NCBI GenBank assembly: GCA_964017235.1
Contig: OZ024929.1
Location: 62,839,603-62,903,602 of the forward strand
Direction of reading: 5' to 3'
Source: Sabellastarte sp. h YS-2021
Lineage: Eukaryota > Annelida > Polychaeta > Sabellida > Sabellidae
Length of the DNA: 64,000 nt
Part shown: in pieces, positions 51,666-61,981 of the stretch
Layout of the letters: each line of letters begins with the position of its first letter
Numbering within the stretch: position 1 is the first letter of the stretch
Program-made: the position numbers and the translations under genes
Notes under the pieces: model-generated
What the model was told of the DNA's origin: nothing
Databases searched by the model: none
What the model saw: the letters and a program-made list of their open reading frames with translations, nothing else

Positions 51666-52320
51666 ATCGATTGATATTTCAATATCAGGACCATTAACGT
51701 AAGCCGTGGGCAATAACACAGGTTCTTTAAAAACGTGCACATATAAATTCACAAAATCCGACCGGATTATCGATTGTCCATTGGGTAGGGTATTAGCTTA
51801 TAAAGTTTAATTTACTCTGCGCAAATAAGAAAATATGGTCACTGAATTTCCACACCCGGTACTATATGGGGCCACAATATTGCTAGAAAATCTCAATAAT
51901 AGATGCACTTATTTGTTTTCGTGTCAGTTTGACTGATTGCGGCCACTGCTGGAGTATGATGTCTCTTGAATACCTTCTTTGGTTTGGAATTTCTTTCCTT
52001 CTTACCTTGCTGACAAGAGCACTCAAAGAGTGCAGATCTCCATCAAGGTCCAGCAACTCCAATATTGCTTATTAGTGCAATAATAAAAATCTATAAAACA
52101 TTCCTTCATTCAGATTGTAATCCACCTCCAATATTTTATCATCCGTTCCTTGTGCATTTCCTGAAAATTTCAGTAAAATTCATTCATAACTTTTCAAGTT
52201 CTTGGTTTTCCCCCTGTTTACACAGAGCCTACGCTGTCACCACTGTAGTATTTTTAAGCGCGAGCCTCGATAGAGCTCGCGCTCTAGAGATCACTTTTTT
52301 TTGTCTCCAGACTTTCATGA
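51666..52320. other. Unannotated stretch before the 5S-like sequence
   Basis: No gene supported. A short GC-rich hairpin (GCGCGAGCCTCGATAGAGCTCGCGC, 52258-52282) precedes the 5S-like segment. Confidence 0.4.
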
Positions 52321-52321
52321 A

Positions 52322-52436
52322 TTGTGGCGCAGTGTGATGAGTATTTGTCTGCTCACTGAAGTTAAGCGGCAATGGGCTACGTTAGTACTTGGATGGGTGA
52401 CCGTCTGAGTTCTAGACCAGCTGTGGGATGTGTCTG
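52322..52436 (+). ncRNA. 5S rRNA-derived sequence (pseudogene or 5S-type SINE head)
   Basis: The internal promoter region is well preserved: CACTGAAGTTAAGCGGC (box A region), then GTTAGTACTTGGATGGGTGACCG (intermediate element and box C), spaced as in animal 5S rRNA. The 5' and 3' stem sequences are diverged (no clear GCC...GGC closing stem), so it is not a normal 5S gene. It could be a degenerate 5S pseudogene or the head of a 5S-derived SINE whose body is the following TGTGTCTGAGTTGGAAATTC region. Confidence 0.7.
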
Positions 52437-52770
52437 AGTTGGAAATTCTTTGTGTAACCAGATTTTATTTGTGTAAATTCTAGTACATTACTTGTGTCTC
52501 TGATGGCTTTGCGCTCGCACTGGGGGACCAAAACACCTTTTGGCCTTGTTTTTATTTTCAGTACACAACTTCCTTCTTCCCACTGGCCACCGTGTTGCTA
52601 GAAACACACCAATTTACAGAGGTTATCTTCAACATTATCATTGCATATCAGGTTGTTGAATACTTGTATTTTATTAGTTTGGTTATATAACCTTATGGAA
52701 TAAAATAATGGTGACAATTCACAGAACAATCTTTTGTTCATCTTTTCCCCAGATCCACTAGAAGTGATGT
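52437..52770. other. Unannotated AT-rich stretch
   Basis: No supported gene. The minus-strand open frame at 52598-52849 overlaps a dispersed repeat and has no recognisable domain. Confidence 0.4.
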
Positions 52771-52775
52771 ACCCT

Positions 52776-52887
52776 TGCCCGAAGTGTGAAAATTTCAACA
52801 CTTTTTCACAATTTTCTCTCTTATCTTGCATATATGTACTAGGCCACAAGTAGATTCCCCTGTGTGAGTATCAGGTTTAGTACTGTG
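52776..52887 (+). repeat. Dispersed repeat, second copy
   Basis: Matches 6340-6470 (AGTGTGAAAATTTCAACACTTT, CATATATGTACTAGGCCA, TGTGTGAGTAT) with a deletion. DIRS copy D begins directly after it. Confidence 0.75.
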
Positions 52888-53078
52888 ATTTTATTGCGAA
52901 AAATACACTTACCATTTCCTGACCATAGCTATTTGTTAGTGCCATCCAACTCACTGGCCAACGTTGAGAAACGTTTTAAGCTACCTTAAGAAGCCAGTGA
53001 GTGAGTGTGGACTAGGAAGCCCCCCCAGTGGTCATGTGACCACGCCAATAGGCGCCATTCATTGTTTTTGTTGGCCAT
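52888..53078 (+). repeat. Left ITR of DIRS copy D
   Basis: ATTTTATTGCGAAAAATACAC outer end, then CTTACCATTTCCTGACCATAGC, CCAGTGAGTGAGTGTGGAC, GGTCATGTGACCACGCC and GGCGCCATTCATTG. Found inverted at 63426-63590. Confidence 0.9.
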
Positions 53079-53179
53079 CCTTGAGTGTGGATGTGTGTTT
53101 ACAATTTCTTTGTTTTTTGGAAGTTTTCTGTGCATTTTTGTGGATTTTTGGCTTCTGTGGTAAGGCATCAGTATTGACT

Positions 53180-54792
53180 ATGTCTTCGCAGGACAAAATT
53201 AAGAAAGGACAGAGGAAAAGTGTGTTTTGTGGCCATTTCATGGCAGATTGGGATGCCCACCATTTTTGTCCTAAGTGTCGTGACGATCTGAAGGGTGATG
53301 ACCCCTGTGTTTCCAGTAATGCTACAGATTGTTCTGTCTGTTTGTCTTTTTCTGAAGAACAGAGGAAGAAAATTAAAAACAGGAATAGATATAAGAGTAA
53401 AAAAGATCAGAGTTCTTCTAGTGTTGGGGAATCTTCTAAAGAGCTCACTATGGATGACTCTTTGCTGGATGAAGACGATTCATCAGTTCATAATGGCTCC
53501 CAAAGATCTGCTCCTAAAAGCAAACCTTTAGAGGATAAATTGGACAGATTTTTTACTCAATTTGAGAGTATTTCACACAGACTGAAGGATTTGGAAGACA
53601 AAAACTCTGGAACTGTCGGCAGTCGTACTAGCTCTGACAGGGAAAGTGTTCATGTTACTAGGCAACCGATGGTGTGTGATAAATCGGTACCGCCTTCTTC
53701 CTCTGCTCCGGTTTCTGGTTTCGGGAAGAGGTCAGCTACCATTACCAGAGCAGAAGCGGATTTGCAGGCTAGTTCTATTCGGGTTTCTGATGAATCCGGT
53801 TTCAATTTGTCAAGGAAGAGATCATTTTCTCAGTCTTCAGAAGATCCGGATCCGGATATAGAACAAGGGGAAATTCGTTCTAGAGAAGATGATTCCCCAG
53901 CTTATGCTGATACTTTGTCTACTATCAAGAAATGGCTGGATTTACAAGTTTGGGGAGTAATAGTGTAGATGACAATGATCCGCATCACCCCCCAATGTCC
54001 AAGGGGCATTTTTTTAATTTTCCCAAGCCACAGATGAAATATTACCAGGTTTCACCGCAGTCTTTTTCTTTGACAGCTCCTAGACTTCAGGATGCTTTCA
54101 AAAATATTGCTACTCCTCCATATCAAGCTCCTACTTCAGTGTCTACACCTATAAAGCAGTACTTGGCCTGGGAGACTGTGTCTAGAGAGAATATACAGAT
54201 CTTGAATCATGTTTTCTGGTTTAAATCAGCAATTGAAAAAGCTACCAATGAAATGTTTTCGGAGGTTGATAAGTTAAAGGAATCTGTGGTTCAGGAGGAT
54301 ATTCAGCAGAGTATGGAGTTCCTTCAAAATTGTCTGCATTTACAGTCTTCTACAATGCATTCACTAGGTAAGGCATTGGATGATGTCTTGGATACTTCTA
54401 TGACTTTAGCTTCAAATCTCTTGCTCAATAGAAGAGATCAGGTTCTGAGATTGTGTCACAGAGATGTTACTGACAAGGATATTGCAAGGTTAAGGAATAC
54501 TTCTTTGACAAAGAAAGAGTTATTTAACTCCAAGGTGCTCTCTGAAGTTGAACAGAATTTCATTCAGTGGAGCCAGATTAACCGGGAGCCAGTGTACAAG
54601 AAACAAAGATCTGACAATTATGGTTCCCGTTTTACTGATTCGAAGAAGGATTCCTCGCAAAACAGGTACCAGAACGCGGCTTTCCAGAATTTTCGTCCCC
54701 AATCGAAGCAGGGTGACCAAAATAAGAGGCAGTCCAATTCCTACAACTCCAACAGAGGCTCTGCCCGAGGGGGTAGGGGCAGGAGGAAGTGA
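53180..54792 (+). CDS. DIRS copy D ORF1, Gag-like, one frameshift
   Basis: Starts at ATG 53180 (MSSQDKIKKGQRKSVFCGHF). The Cys/His motif CGHFMADWDAHHFCPKC with GDDPC and a DCSVC follow-up is followed by a basic patch and an acidic serine-rich linker. At about 53932 the frame changes (TIKKW then GFTSLGSNS) by one base. The rest (53932-54792) carries the conserved helical core (MKYYQVSPQSFSLTAPRL, SSTMHSLGKALDDVLDTSMT) and an RG-rich end (RGSARGGRGRRK). The break sits at AAGAAATGGCTGG, not in a long homopolymer, so a real mutation or an assembly error are both possible. Confidence 0.85.
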
Positions 54793-54795
54793 CTA

Positions 54796-55696
54796 CATGC
54801 AGGTAAGCACTCAAACAAGATATTCTGGTGCCCGTTTAGGAAATTATTGGAAAGTGTGGGAAAACTTCAAGGTACATCCGAGGGTAGTTCTTGTTTTGAA
54901 ACAAGGTTATTGTCTTCCATTCAAACAGAAACCACCTCTGACCCGGTATCCGACAATCAAGAGCAGTTATTCGGATCCAGTAAAACAAAAAGCTTTGCTG
55001 GAGTCGGTTCAACAAATGGTTCAAAAGAGGGCAGTGGTTCCGGTTCAAAACAAGAACTCTCTCGGATTCTACAGTCGTTTGTTTCTGGTTCCAAAACCAG
55101 AAAACAAATGGCGACCAGTAATAGATCTCAGTGTCGTAAATACCTTTTTGCATGTTCCCACCTTCAAAATGGAAACTGCAGAAGTCATTCGGGCTTCTCT
55201 TCAAGCAGGCGAGTGGGTGGCTTCAATAGATCTTACCGACGCTTATTTCCATGTTCCCATACACCAGAAATTTCAAAAATATCTACGCTTTCATGTACAG
55301 GGTCAGGCTTATCAATTCAGAGCCCTGCCCTTCGGGATAGCGACTGCTCCTTTGGAGTTCACTCGAGTTGTGAAAGAGGTCAATTTCATGGCACTTTCAC
55401 AGGGGGTTCGAATCCATCAGTATTTGGACGATTGGCTGGTGAGATCCAAGGATCCAGAGTCTTGTGCTCGGGACGTTCAAAAATTGGTAAATCTAGTCGA
55501 AAAGCTGGGTTGGATTGTCAATTTGAAAAAATCAGAACTCAAACCAACTCAGGATCTCGAGTTTCTGGGTTATCGGTTCAACCTTCGAGAAGGTTTAGTG
55601 TACCCAAATCAAAAGAAATTAGACAAACTCAGAATTCTGGCAGTTTCCATTGTCCAAGGTCACTCTACTACTCCAAGGAAGCTCATGTCACTAATT
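54796..55696 (+). CDS. DIRS copy D reverse transcriptase (5' part of interrupted ORF)
   Basis: Starts ATG 54796, four bases after the ORF1 stop. RT domain: GARLGNYWKVWENF, LGFYSRLFLVPKPENKWRP, motif A SIDLTDAYFHVPI, RALPFGIATAPLEF, motif C YLDDWL and the LKKSELKPTQDLEFLGY region. The frame is intact to RKLMSLI at 55696, where the large insertion begins; the frame then runs 27 more codons into foreign DNA. Homology continues at 60818 with GVMASMEKTVPLG in a compatible frame. Confidence 0.9.
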
Positions 55697-55699
55697 AAG

Positions 55700-56095
55700 T
55701 GTCCCTTGAAAAGGGGACGCTTATTGGTTTCACCCCCGGTTTTCAGTCAGCTGCCGCCGCATTATCGTCTCCCTTGAATATCTCCCTTCTTATTAGGCCT
55801 ATCTAAATGATATGTGGCAGTGTTCTTCTATAGGTGTGGGGAAATTTTTTGACAGGCATAAATTTGACCTTTGACCTTTATCAAGGTCACATTATCAAAA
55901 ATTCAAAAAAAAATTTACTTCCTTTTCACTAGATTTCCTCAGAAAGTACTGGGTGTGGGCCAACCAAATTTCGTATGCACATTCCTGAGGGAAGAATCTA
56001 GGCGCCAGTCGATATTGGGATCAGTCGGGCCATAATTGACCGATTGACGGGCGATTGATTATAAGTTCATAAAAATTTTCCTAAGATTAAGCCTT
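55700..56095. other. Leader of the insertion
   Basis: TTGGTTTCACCCCCGG, CAGCTGCCGCCGC and a TTTGACCTTTGACCTTTATC stretch, then an unrelated 150 bp up to the first 147-bp monomer. No gene. Confidence 0.5.
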
Positions 56096-57700
56096 GAACT
56101 CGCTTATTATTGGTCGTAGAGGTTTGGGATGGTATACCAACATATAGGAAATCATGTGCTGGGAATCTTCTGGTGTGGTCAGATTTGACCTTGGGCCCCT
56201 CGTTCAAGGTCAAGCGAGGATAGGCAAAGTTTAAAGTGCTTATAACTCACTTATTATTGGTCCTAGAGGTTTGGGATGGTATACCAACATATAGGAAACC
56301 ATGGGCTGGGAATCTTTTGGTGTGGTCAGATTTGACCTTGGACGTCTCCTTCAAGGTCAAACGAGGATAGCCAAACTGAAAAGTGCTTATAACTCGCTTA
56401 TTATTGGTCCTAGAGGTTTGGGATGGTATACCAACATATAGGAAATCATGTGCTGGGAATCTTCTGGTGTGGTCGCATTTGACCTTGGGCCCCCCCTTCA
56501 AGGTCAAACGAGGATAGCCAAACTTAAAAGTGCTTATAACTCGCTTATTATTGGTCCTACAGGTTTTGGATGGTATACCAACATATAGGAAATCATGGGC
56601 TGGGAATCTTTTGGTGTGGTTAGATTTGACCTTGGGCCTCTCCTTCAAGGTCAAACGAGGATAGCCAAACTGAAAAGTGCTTATAACTCGCTTATTATTA
56701 GTCCTAGAGGTTTGGGATGGTATACCAACATATAGGAAATCATGTGCTGGGAATCTTCTGGTGTGGTCGCATTTGACCTTGGGGCCCCCCCTTCAAGGTC
56801 AAACAACTATAGCCAAACTTAAAAGTGCTTATAACTCGCTTATTATTGGTCCTAGAGGTTTGGGATGGTATACCAACATATAGGAAATCATGGGCTGGGA
56901 ATCTTCTGGTGTGGTCGGATTTGACCTTGGGCTCCTCCTTCAAGGTCAAATGAGGATAGCCAAACCTAAAAGTGCTTATAACTCGCTTATTATTGGTCCT
57001 AGAGGTTTGTGATGGTATACCAACATATAGGAAATCATGTGCAGGGAATCCTCTGGTGTGGTTAGATTTGACCTTTGGCCCCTCGTTCAAGGTCAAACGA
57101 GGATAGGCAAACTTAAAAGTGCTTATAACTCGCTTATTATTAGTCCTAGAGGTTTGGGATGGTATACCAACATATAGGAAATCATGGGCTGGGAATCTTT
57201 TGGTGTGGTCGGATTTGACCTTGGGCCCCTCCTTCAAGGTCAAATGAGGATAGCCAAACATAAAAATGCTCATAACTCACTTATTATTGGTCCTACAGCT
57301 TTGGGATGGTAAACCAACATGTAGGAAATCATTGGCTGGGAACCTTCTGGTGTGGTCGGATTTGACCTTGGGCCACTTGTTCAAGGTCGAACGAGCATAG
57401 CCAAACTTAAAAGTGCTTATAACTCGCTTATTATTGGTCCTAGAGGTTTGGGATGGTATACCAGCATATAGGAAATCATGGGCTGGGAACCTTCTGGTGT
57501 GGTCGCATTTGACCTTGGGCCTCTCATTCAAGGTGAAACAAGCATAGCCAAGCTTAAAAGTGGTTATAACTCGCTTATTATTGGTCCTACAGGTTTGTGA
57601 TGGTATACCAGCATATAGGAAATCATGTGCTGGGAATCTTCTGGTGTGGTCGTATTTGACCTTGGGCCTCTCGTTTAAGGTCAAATGAGCATAGCCAAAC
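56096..57700. repeat. 147-bp satellite array, about 11 monomers
   Basis: GGTTTGGGATGGT recurs at 56268 and 56415 (period 147). Minus-strand frames 56247-56654, 56740-57273 and 57277-57720 are open because the period is a multiple of three and the consensus frame lacks stops. Confidence 0.94.
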
Positions 57701-57704
57701 TTAA

Positions 57705-59252
57705 AGGTCATAGGAAACATTTTTCACAAAAATTATGAAGTTAACTTCATTCAGTAGACAAACAACCTATAAGAATGCAAATGTAGTTTACTTTAAGAAA
57801 TATATGGTACAAGAGTCATAAATAGCATTATAAAAATAAATATCAGGAACATGGAGTAAAAAGCGGACATATTGTTGTTCTCGTAGATGATTGATGACGT
57901 CACAGGTTCATAACGGAAGTTCTGTGTAGTTGGAGATATAGTGTATATATTTATAAACTGAAGGAAGATAACATTTTCCTTTGCCAAAAAAGCTCACTAG
58001 CCATTATTTTTTCTAGATGCATTTTTTTCTCAAGTTTTACCTAACTTTTAACCACTGACAGTTCTAACAAACACAGATATACTGTAAGTAGGCTTGTCTT
58101 GGAATGCAGAAAGCGTAAACATATGTATGAGATTTTGCCTCCTTCCATCATTTTTTTTCCAGGTTTTTAAACTGTGATGGGAAAGTAGCCTTTCAAGTTA
58201 GACAAATTTACACAAAACTAAGAATCTCTTGACAAATTCAAAAGTGGTCATTTGAATTTACTGGATACTGTTTTTTTTTTTTGGCCTTTAATCACCGGCA
58301 TTTCTATCAAGAAAAGGCATGATGTAAAGTGAAATCAAAATACACAATTTGTTTTCATTTGCATAAATAATTTGTAAAAGCATGCTGTTGTAGTCAAATT
58401 TATTGAATTTATTTTGAAAGAATCATGTTTGAAGTTCTAACTTTTACATTATCAGTTTATGAAATAATTCAGTATATGAGTTTTCCTTCAGATATTAGTT
58501 CAATTTTTCTTGGCCTTAAGTTTGGATAATTTAAAGTTTTGGAAATTAGTTGGTGACATTTTATTCTCAATTTAAGCCTTTGTTGAGACCAAAAAAAAAG
58601 GAAATGTGTGGATGGCTAGACGCATTATGTATACTATGAAAGCAGTATTGTTTACAGGTTTGGTGGGAAACTAATTTGAGGAACATATATGATTATCCTT
58701 GCTTGAGGCCCAGTTCTAAAGACATTTATGTTATATTTATTTCATCTCCTGGCAATAGTTAGTTTTCAAAATTGAAAAAAAATAACTATAAAAATTCATC
58801 CCAGAGTTGAACCTGGTTGAATGCATTGTTTGGTGATTTTTATGCAACTTGCTTAATACCTCTCTAAATATGTTTTATCTGAGAACAAATATAAAAGATG
58901 TTCTGAAGGCTATTTCAAAAATTTCCTGTGGCAGACTGATGTCTTATAAACAAATAAACTTCATAAAAACACATTATGCAATCTTTTAAATATATATGTA
59001 TGTATTACAAGGCTTACGGAAATAATAGTTTGTTTACATTGTCATGATCCTGTGACGTCAAGGCTAGTATTTCCTATGAGAGTTGTCAGTGAAAAATAAT
59101 GGCGACAGTTGTGAAAATCTTGAAACAACAGCCAGAAAGTGATTGAATATACCATGTAACCTTGTCCAGACGCATCTTATTTTCACAGAAATTGAACTTA
59201 CATATGTATATGTAATCACTAATGAATGATCTGAAAAGACTTCCTATGACCT
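57705..59252. mobile_element. TTAA-flanked non-autonomous DNA element, 1548 bp
   Basis: TIR AGGTCATAGGAA (57705-57716) and its exact inverse TTCCTATGACCT (59241-59252), each followed outward by TTAA (57701-57704 and 59253-59256). Removing the element and one TTAA restores the satellite text CCAAACTTAAAAGTGC exactly. Further in, TGACGTCACAGG (about 57895) faces CCTGTGACGTCA (about 59048) as subterminal inverted repeats. TTAA targeting is typical of piggyBac-type transposases, though the TIR does not start with the usual CCC. No ORF: non-autonomous. Confidence 0.88.
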
Positions 59253-59256
59253 TTAA

Positions 59257-60590
59257 AAGTGCTTATAACTCGCTTATTATTGGTCCTAGAGGTTTGGGAT
59301 GGTATACCAACATGTAGGAAATCATGTGCTGGGAATCTTTTGGTGTGGTCAGATTTGACCTTGGGCCTCTTCTTCAAGGTCAAACGAGCATAGCCAAACT
59401 TAAAAGTGCTTATAACTCGCTTATTATTGGTCCTAGAGGTTTCGGATGGTGTGCCAACATATAGGAAATCATGAGCTAGGAATCTTTTGGTGTGGTCAGA
59501 TTTGACCTTGGGCCTCTTCTTCAAGGTCAAATGAGCATAGCCAAACTTAAAAGTGTTTATAACTCGCTTATTATTGGTCCTAGAGGTTTGGGATGGTATA
59601 CCAACATGTAGGAAATCATGGGCTGGGAATCTTCTGGTGTGGTTGCATTTGACCTTGGGCCCCTCCTTCAAGGTCAAACGAGGATAGGCAAAGTTTAAAG
59701 TGCTTATAACTCACTTATTATTGGTCCTACAGGTTTTGGATGGTATACCAACATAGAGGAAACCATGGGCTGGGAATCTTTTCGTGTGGTCGGATTTGAC
59801 CTTGGGCCTCCCTTTCAAGGTCAAATGAGCATAGCCAAACTTAAAAGTGCTTATAACTTGCTCATTATTGGTCCTTGAGGTTTGGGATAGTATACCAACA
59901 TATAGGAAGTCATGTGCTGGGAATCTTTTGGTGTGGTCAGATTTGACCTTGGGCCTCTTCTTCAAGGTCAAACGAGCATAGCCAAACTTAAAAGTGCTTA
60001 TAACTCACTTATTATTGGTCCTAGAGGTTTGGGATGGTATACCAACATACAGTAAATCATGTGCTGGGAATCTTCTGGTGTGGTAAGATTTGACCTTGGG
60101 CCCCTCCTTCAAGGTCAAACGAGTATAGCCAAACTTAAAAGTGCTTATAACTCGCTTATTATTGGTCCTAGAGGTTTGTGATGGTATACCAACATATAGG
60201 ATATAATAGGCTGGGAATCTTTTGGTGTGGTAAGATTTGACCTTGGGCCTCTTCTTCAAGGTCAAACGAGCATAGCCAAACTTAAAAGTGCTTATAACTC
60301 GCTTATTATTGGTCCTAGAGGTTTGGGATGGTATACCAACATATAGGAAATCATGGGCTGGGAATCTTCTGGTGTGGTTGCATTTGACCTTGGGCCTCTC
60401 CTTCAAGGTCAAACGAGCATAGCCAAACTTAAAAGTGTGTATAACTCGCTTATTATTAGTCCTAGAGGTTTGGGATGGTAAACCAACATGTAGGAAATCA
60501 TGTGCTGGGAATCTTCTGGTGTGGATGGATTTGACCTTGGGCCTCTTGTTCAGGGTCAAACCAGCATAGCCAAACCTAAACGTGCTTGTT
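59257..60590. repeat. 147-bp satellite array, about nine monomers
   Basis: Continuation of 56096-57700 after the TTAA element, with open minus frames 59219-59677, 59711-59971 and 60005-60619. Most monomers here have GGGCCTCTTCTT between the two half-sites. Confidence 0.94.
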
Positions 60591-60817
60591 CTACTTTGCA
60601 GCTGAAAAGACACAGTCAACTGATACAGAACCTGTTCACAGGCACTGATTGCTTTTTTCCTTTTAAGATCACTCTTGTGACCCTAACATGGTCCTTTCAG
60701 GAGAATTTCTCTTCACCAATAACATTTACCTCTTCACATTGGTCCTTTAGCATTTCATATAAAACTTAAAGGCTGTAGGGACGCTTTGTTTTTGTGTACA
60801 AAAACTTTTGTCTAGTT

Positions 60818-61981
60818 GGGGTCATGGCTTCCATGGAGAAAACAGTTCCTTTGGGTCGGATCCATATGAGACCGTTTCAGTGGTTTCTGAAGACCAACTG
60901 GCAGTTTCCCCAGTCATTGGACAAGGTGGTCCCAATTTCTCAGTTGATAAAGGACCATCTGGCTTGGTGGATGGATCCTCAGAACTTACTCAAGGGTTCG
61001 AATCTGCATCAGAAAGAACACAATATGCTGATGTTCACAGATGCATCAGAGAAGGGTTGGGGGGCTCACTTGAACAATTGTACTGTAAGTGGGTTCTGGC
61101 AGCCATCAGAAATAGACTTGCATATCAATATTTTGGAACTGAAAGCTGTTTTTCTAGCTCTGAAACATTTTCAAGGACAATTAAGGCAAAAAATAGTGTT
61201 GGTTTCCTCAGACAACTCAACTGTGGTCTCGTATATCAACAAGGAAGGAGGCATTCACTCCTTCGAAATGTGTGCTTTGATATGGAGAATTCTGGCATGG
61301 TCCAATGCCAGGGAGATCCATATAAGAGCCAGACATATTCCAGGGAATCTCAATGTAATAGCAGATTCCCTGTCCAGGAGGGACAAGGCCATTCAGACAG
61401 AGTGGTCTCTCCATCCTCAGGTCTTTCAAAAAATTTGCCAAGTTTGGCACAAGCCAATGGTGGATCTTTTTGCCACCAGCCTGAATGCCAAACTGCCAAC
61501 TTACGTTTCTCCTGTCCCAGACGACAAGGCCTGGCAGATAGATGCATTGAACATCTCTTGGGAGGCTCTGGACGCCTATGCTTTTTGTCCAGTGGCCATC
61601 CTGCCCCAGTTGGTGCAGAAAATGATCACCTACAGGTGCAGGGTCATTGTGATAGCACCAGGGTGGCCGGGGATGCCTTGGTTTTGGGATCTGGTGGAAT
61701 TGTCAGCCAGGATTCCACTGAGGCTTCCTCTAGTGCACAATCTACTGAAGCAACCCTTCAGTCTCAGATTCCACAAGAATCTGGAGTATCTGAATCTCCA
61801 TGCGTGGTATCTGGACTCATTCAAGAAGGTCAAGGAGGATTCTCTGTTGAGGTGGCAGATAGAATTAAGGCACCTCAGAGAGAATCCTCAAGGCGAGTAT
61901 ATGATTCAAGGTGGGCCATATTTCAAAAGTGGGCCCAAGAGAATCAGGTGGATGTCACAAAACCAACTATTTCTCAAATAG
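60818..61981 (+). CDS. DIRS copy D RNase H and methyltransferase-like part
   Basis: Second half of the interrupted pol ORF. RNase H: MFTDASEKGWGAHL (Asp), ILELKAVFLALKHF (Glu), VSSDNSTVVSYINKEGG (Asp), ARHIPGNLNVIADSLSR. MT-like region: TEWSLHPQVFQKICQ, MVDLFATSLNAKLPTYVSPV, WQIDALNISW, DAYAFCPVA and APGWPGMPWFWDLVELS. It ends at TAA 61981, overlapping the recombinase frame. No mutation seen, so only the insertion inactivates pol. Confidence 0.9.
   Translation, partial: GVMASMEKTVPLGRIHMRPFQWFLKTNWQFPQSLDKVVPISQLIKDHLAWWMDPQNLLKGSNLHQKEHNMLMFTDASEKGWGAHLNNCTVSGFWQPSEIDLHINILELKAVFLALKHFQGQLRQKIVLVSSDNSTVVSYINKEGGIHSFEMCALIWRILAWSNAREIHIRARHIPGNLNVIADSLSRRDKAIQTEWSLHPQVFQKICQVWHKPMVDLFATSLNAKLPTYVSPVPDDKAWQIDALNISWEALDAYAFCPVAILPQLVQKMITYRCRVIVIAPGWPGMPWFWDLVELSARIPLRLPLVHNLLKQPFSLRFHKNLEYLNLHAWYLDSFKKVKEDSLLRWQIELRHLRENPQGEYMIQGGPYFKSGPKRIRWMSQNQLFLK

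Larger units (their letters stand above)
55697..60811. mobile_element. 5.1-kb satellite-carrying insertion in DIRS copy D
   Basis: Separates MSLI from GVMAS of the pol ORF. The flanks show a near-duplicate hexamer CTAATT (55691-55696) and CTAGTT (60812-60817). AAGTGTCCCT at the left edge is mirrored by AGGGACGCTT at 60777-60786, 25 bp from the right edge. The left edge is also a hairpin (AAGTGTCCC...GGGGACGCTT). The interior is 147-bp satellite (56100-57700 and 59257-60590) plus a 1.55-kb TTAA element. It carries no protein gene. Confidence 0.7.

Noticed and set aside
54796-54806. Splice donor CAG|GTAAGC just after the DIRS-D ORF1 stop
   Set aside because: It matches the consensus, but no matching acceptor or conservation in other copies was seen. 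It coincides with the start of the RT ORF.
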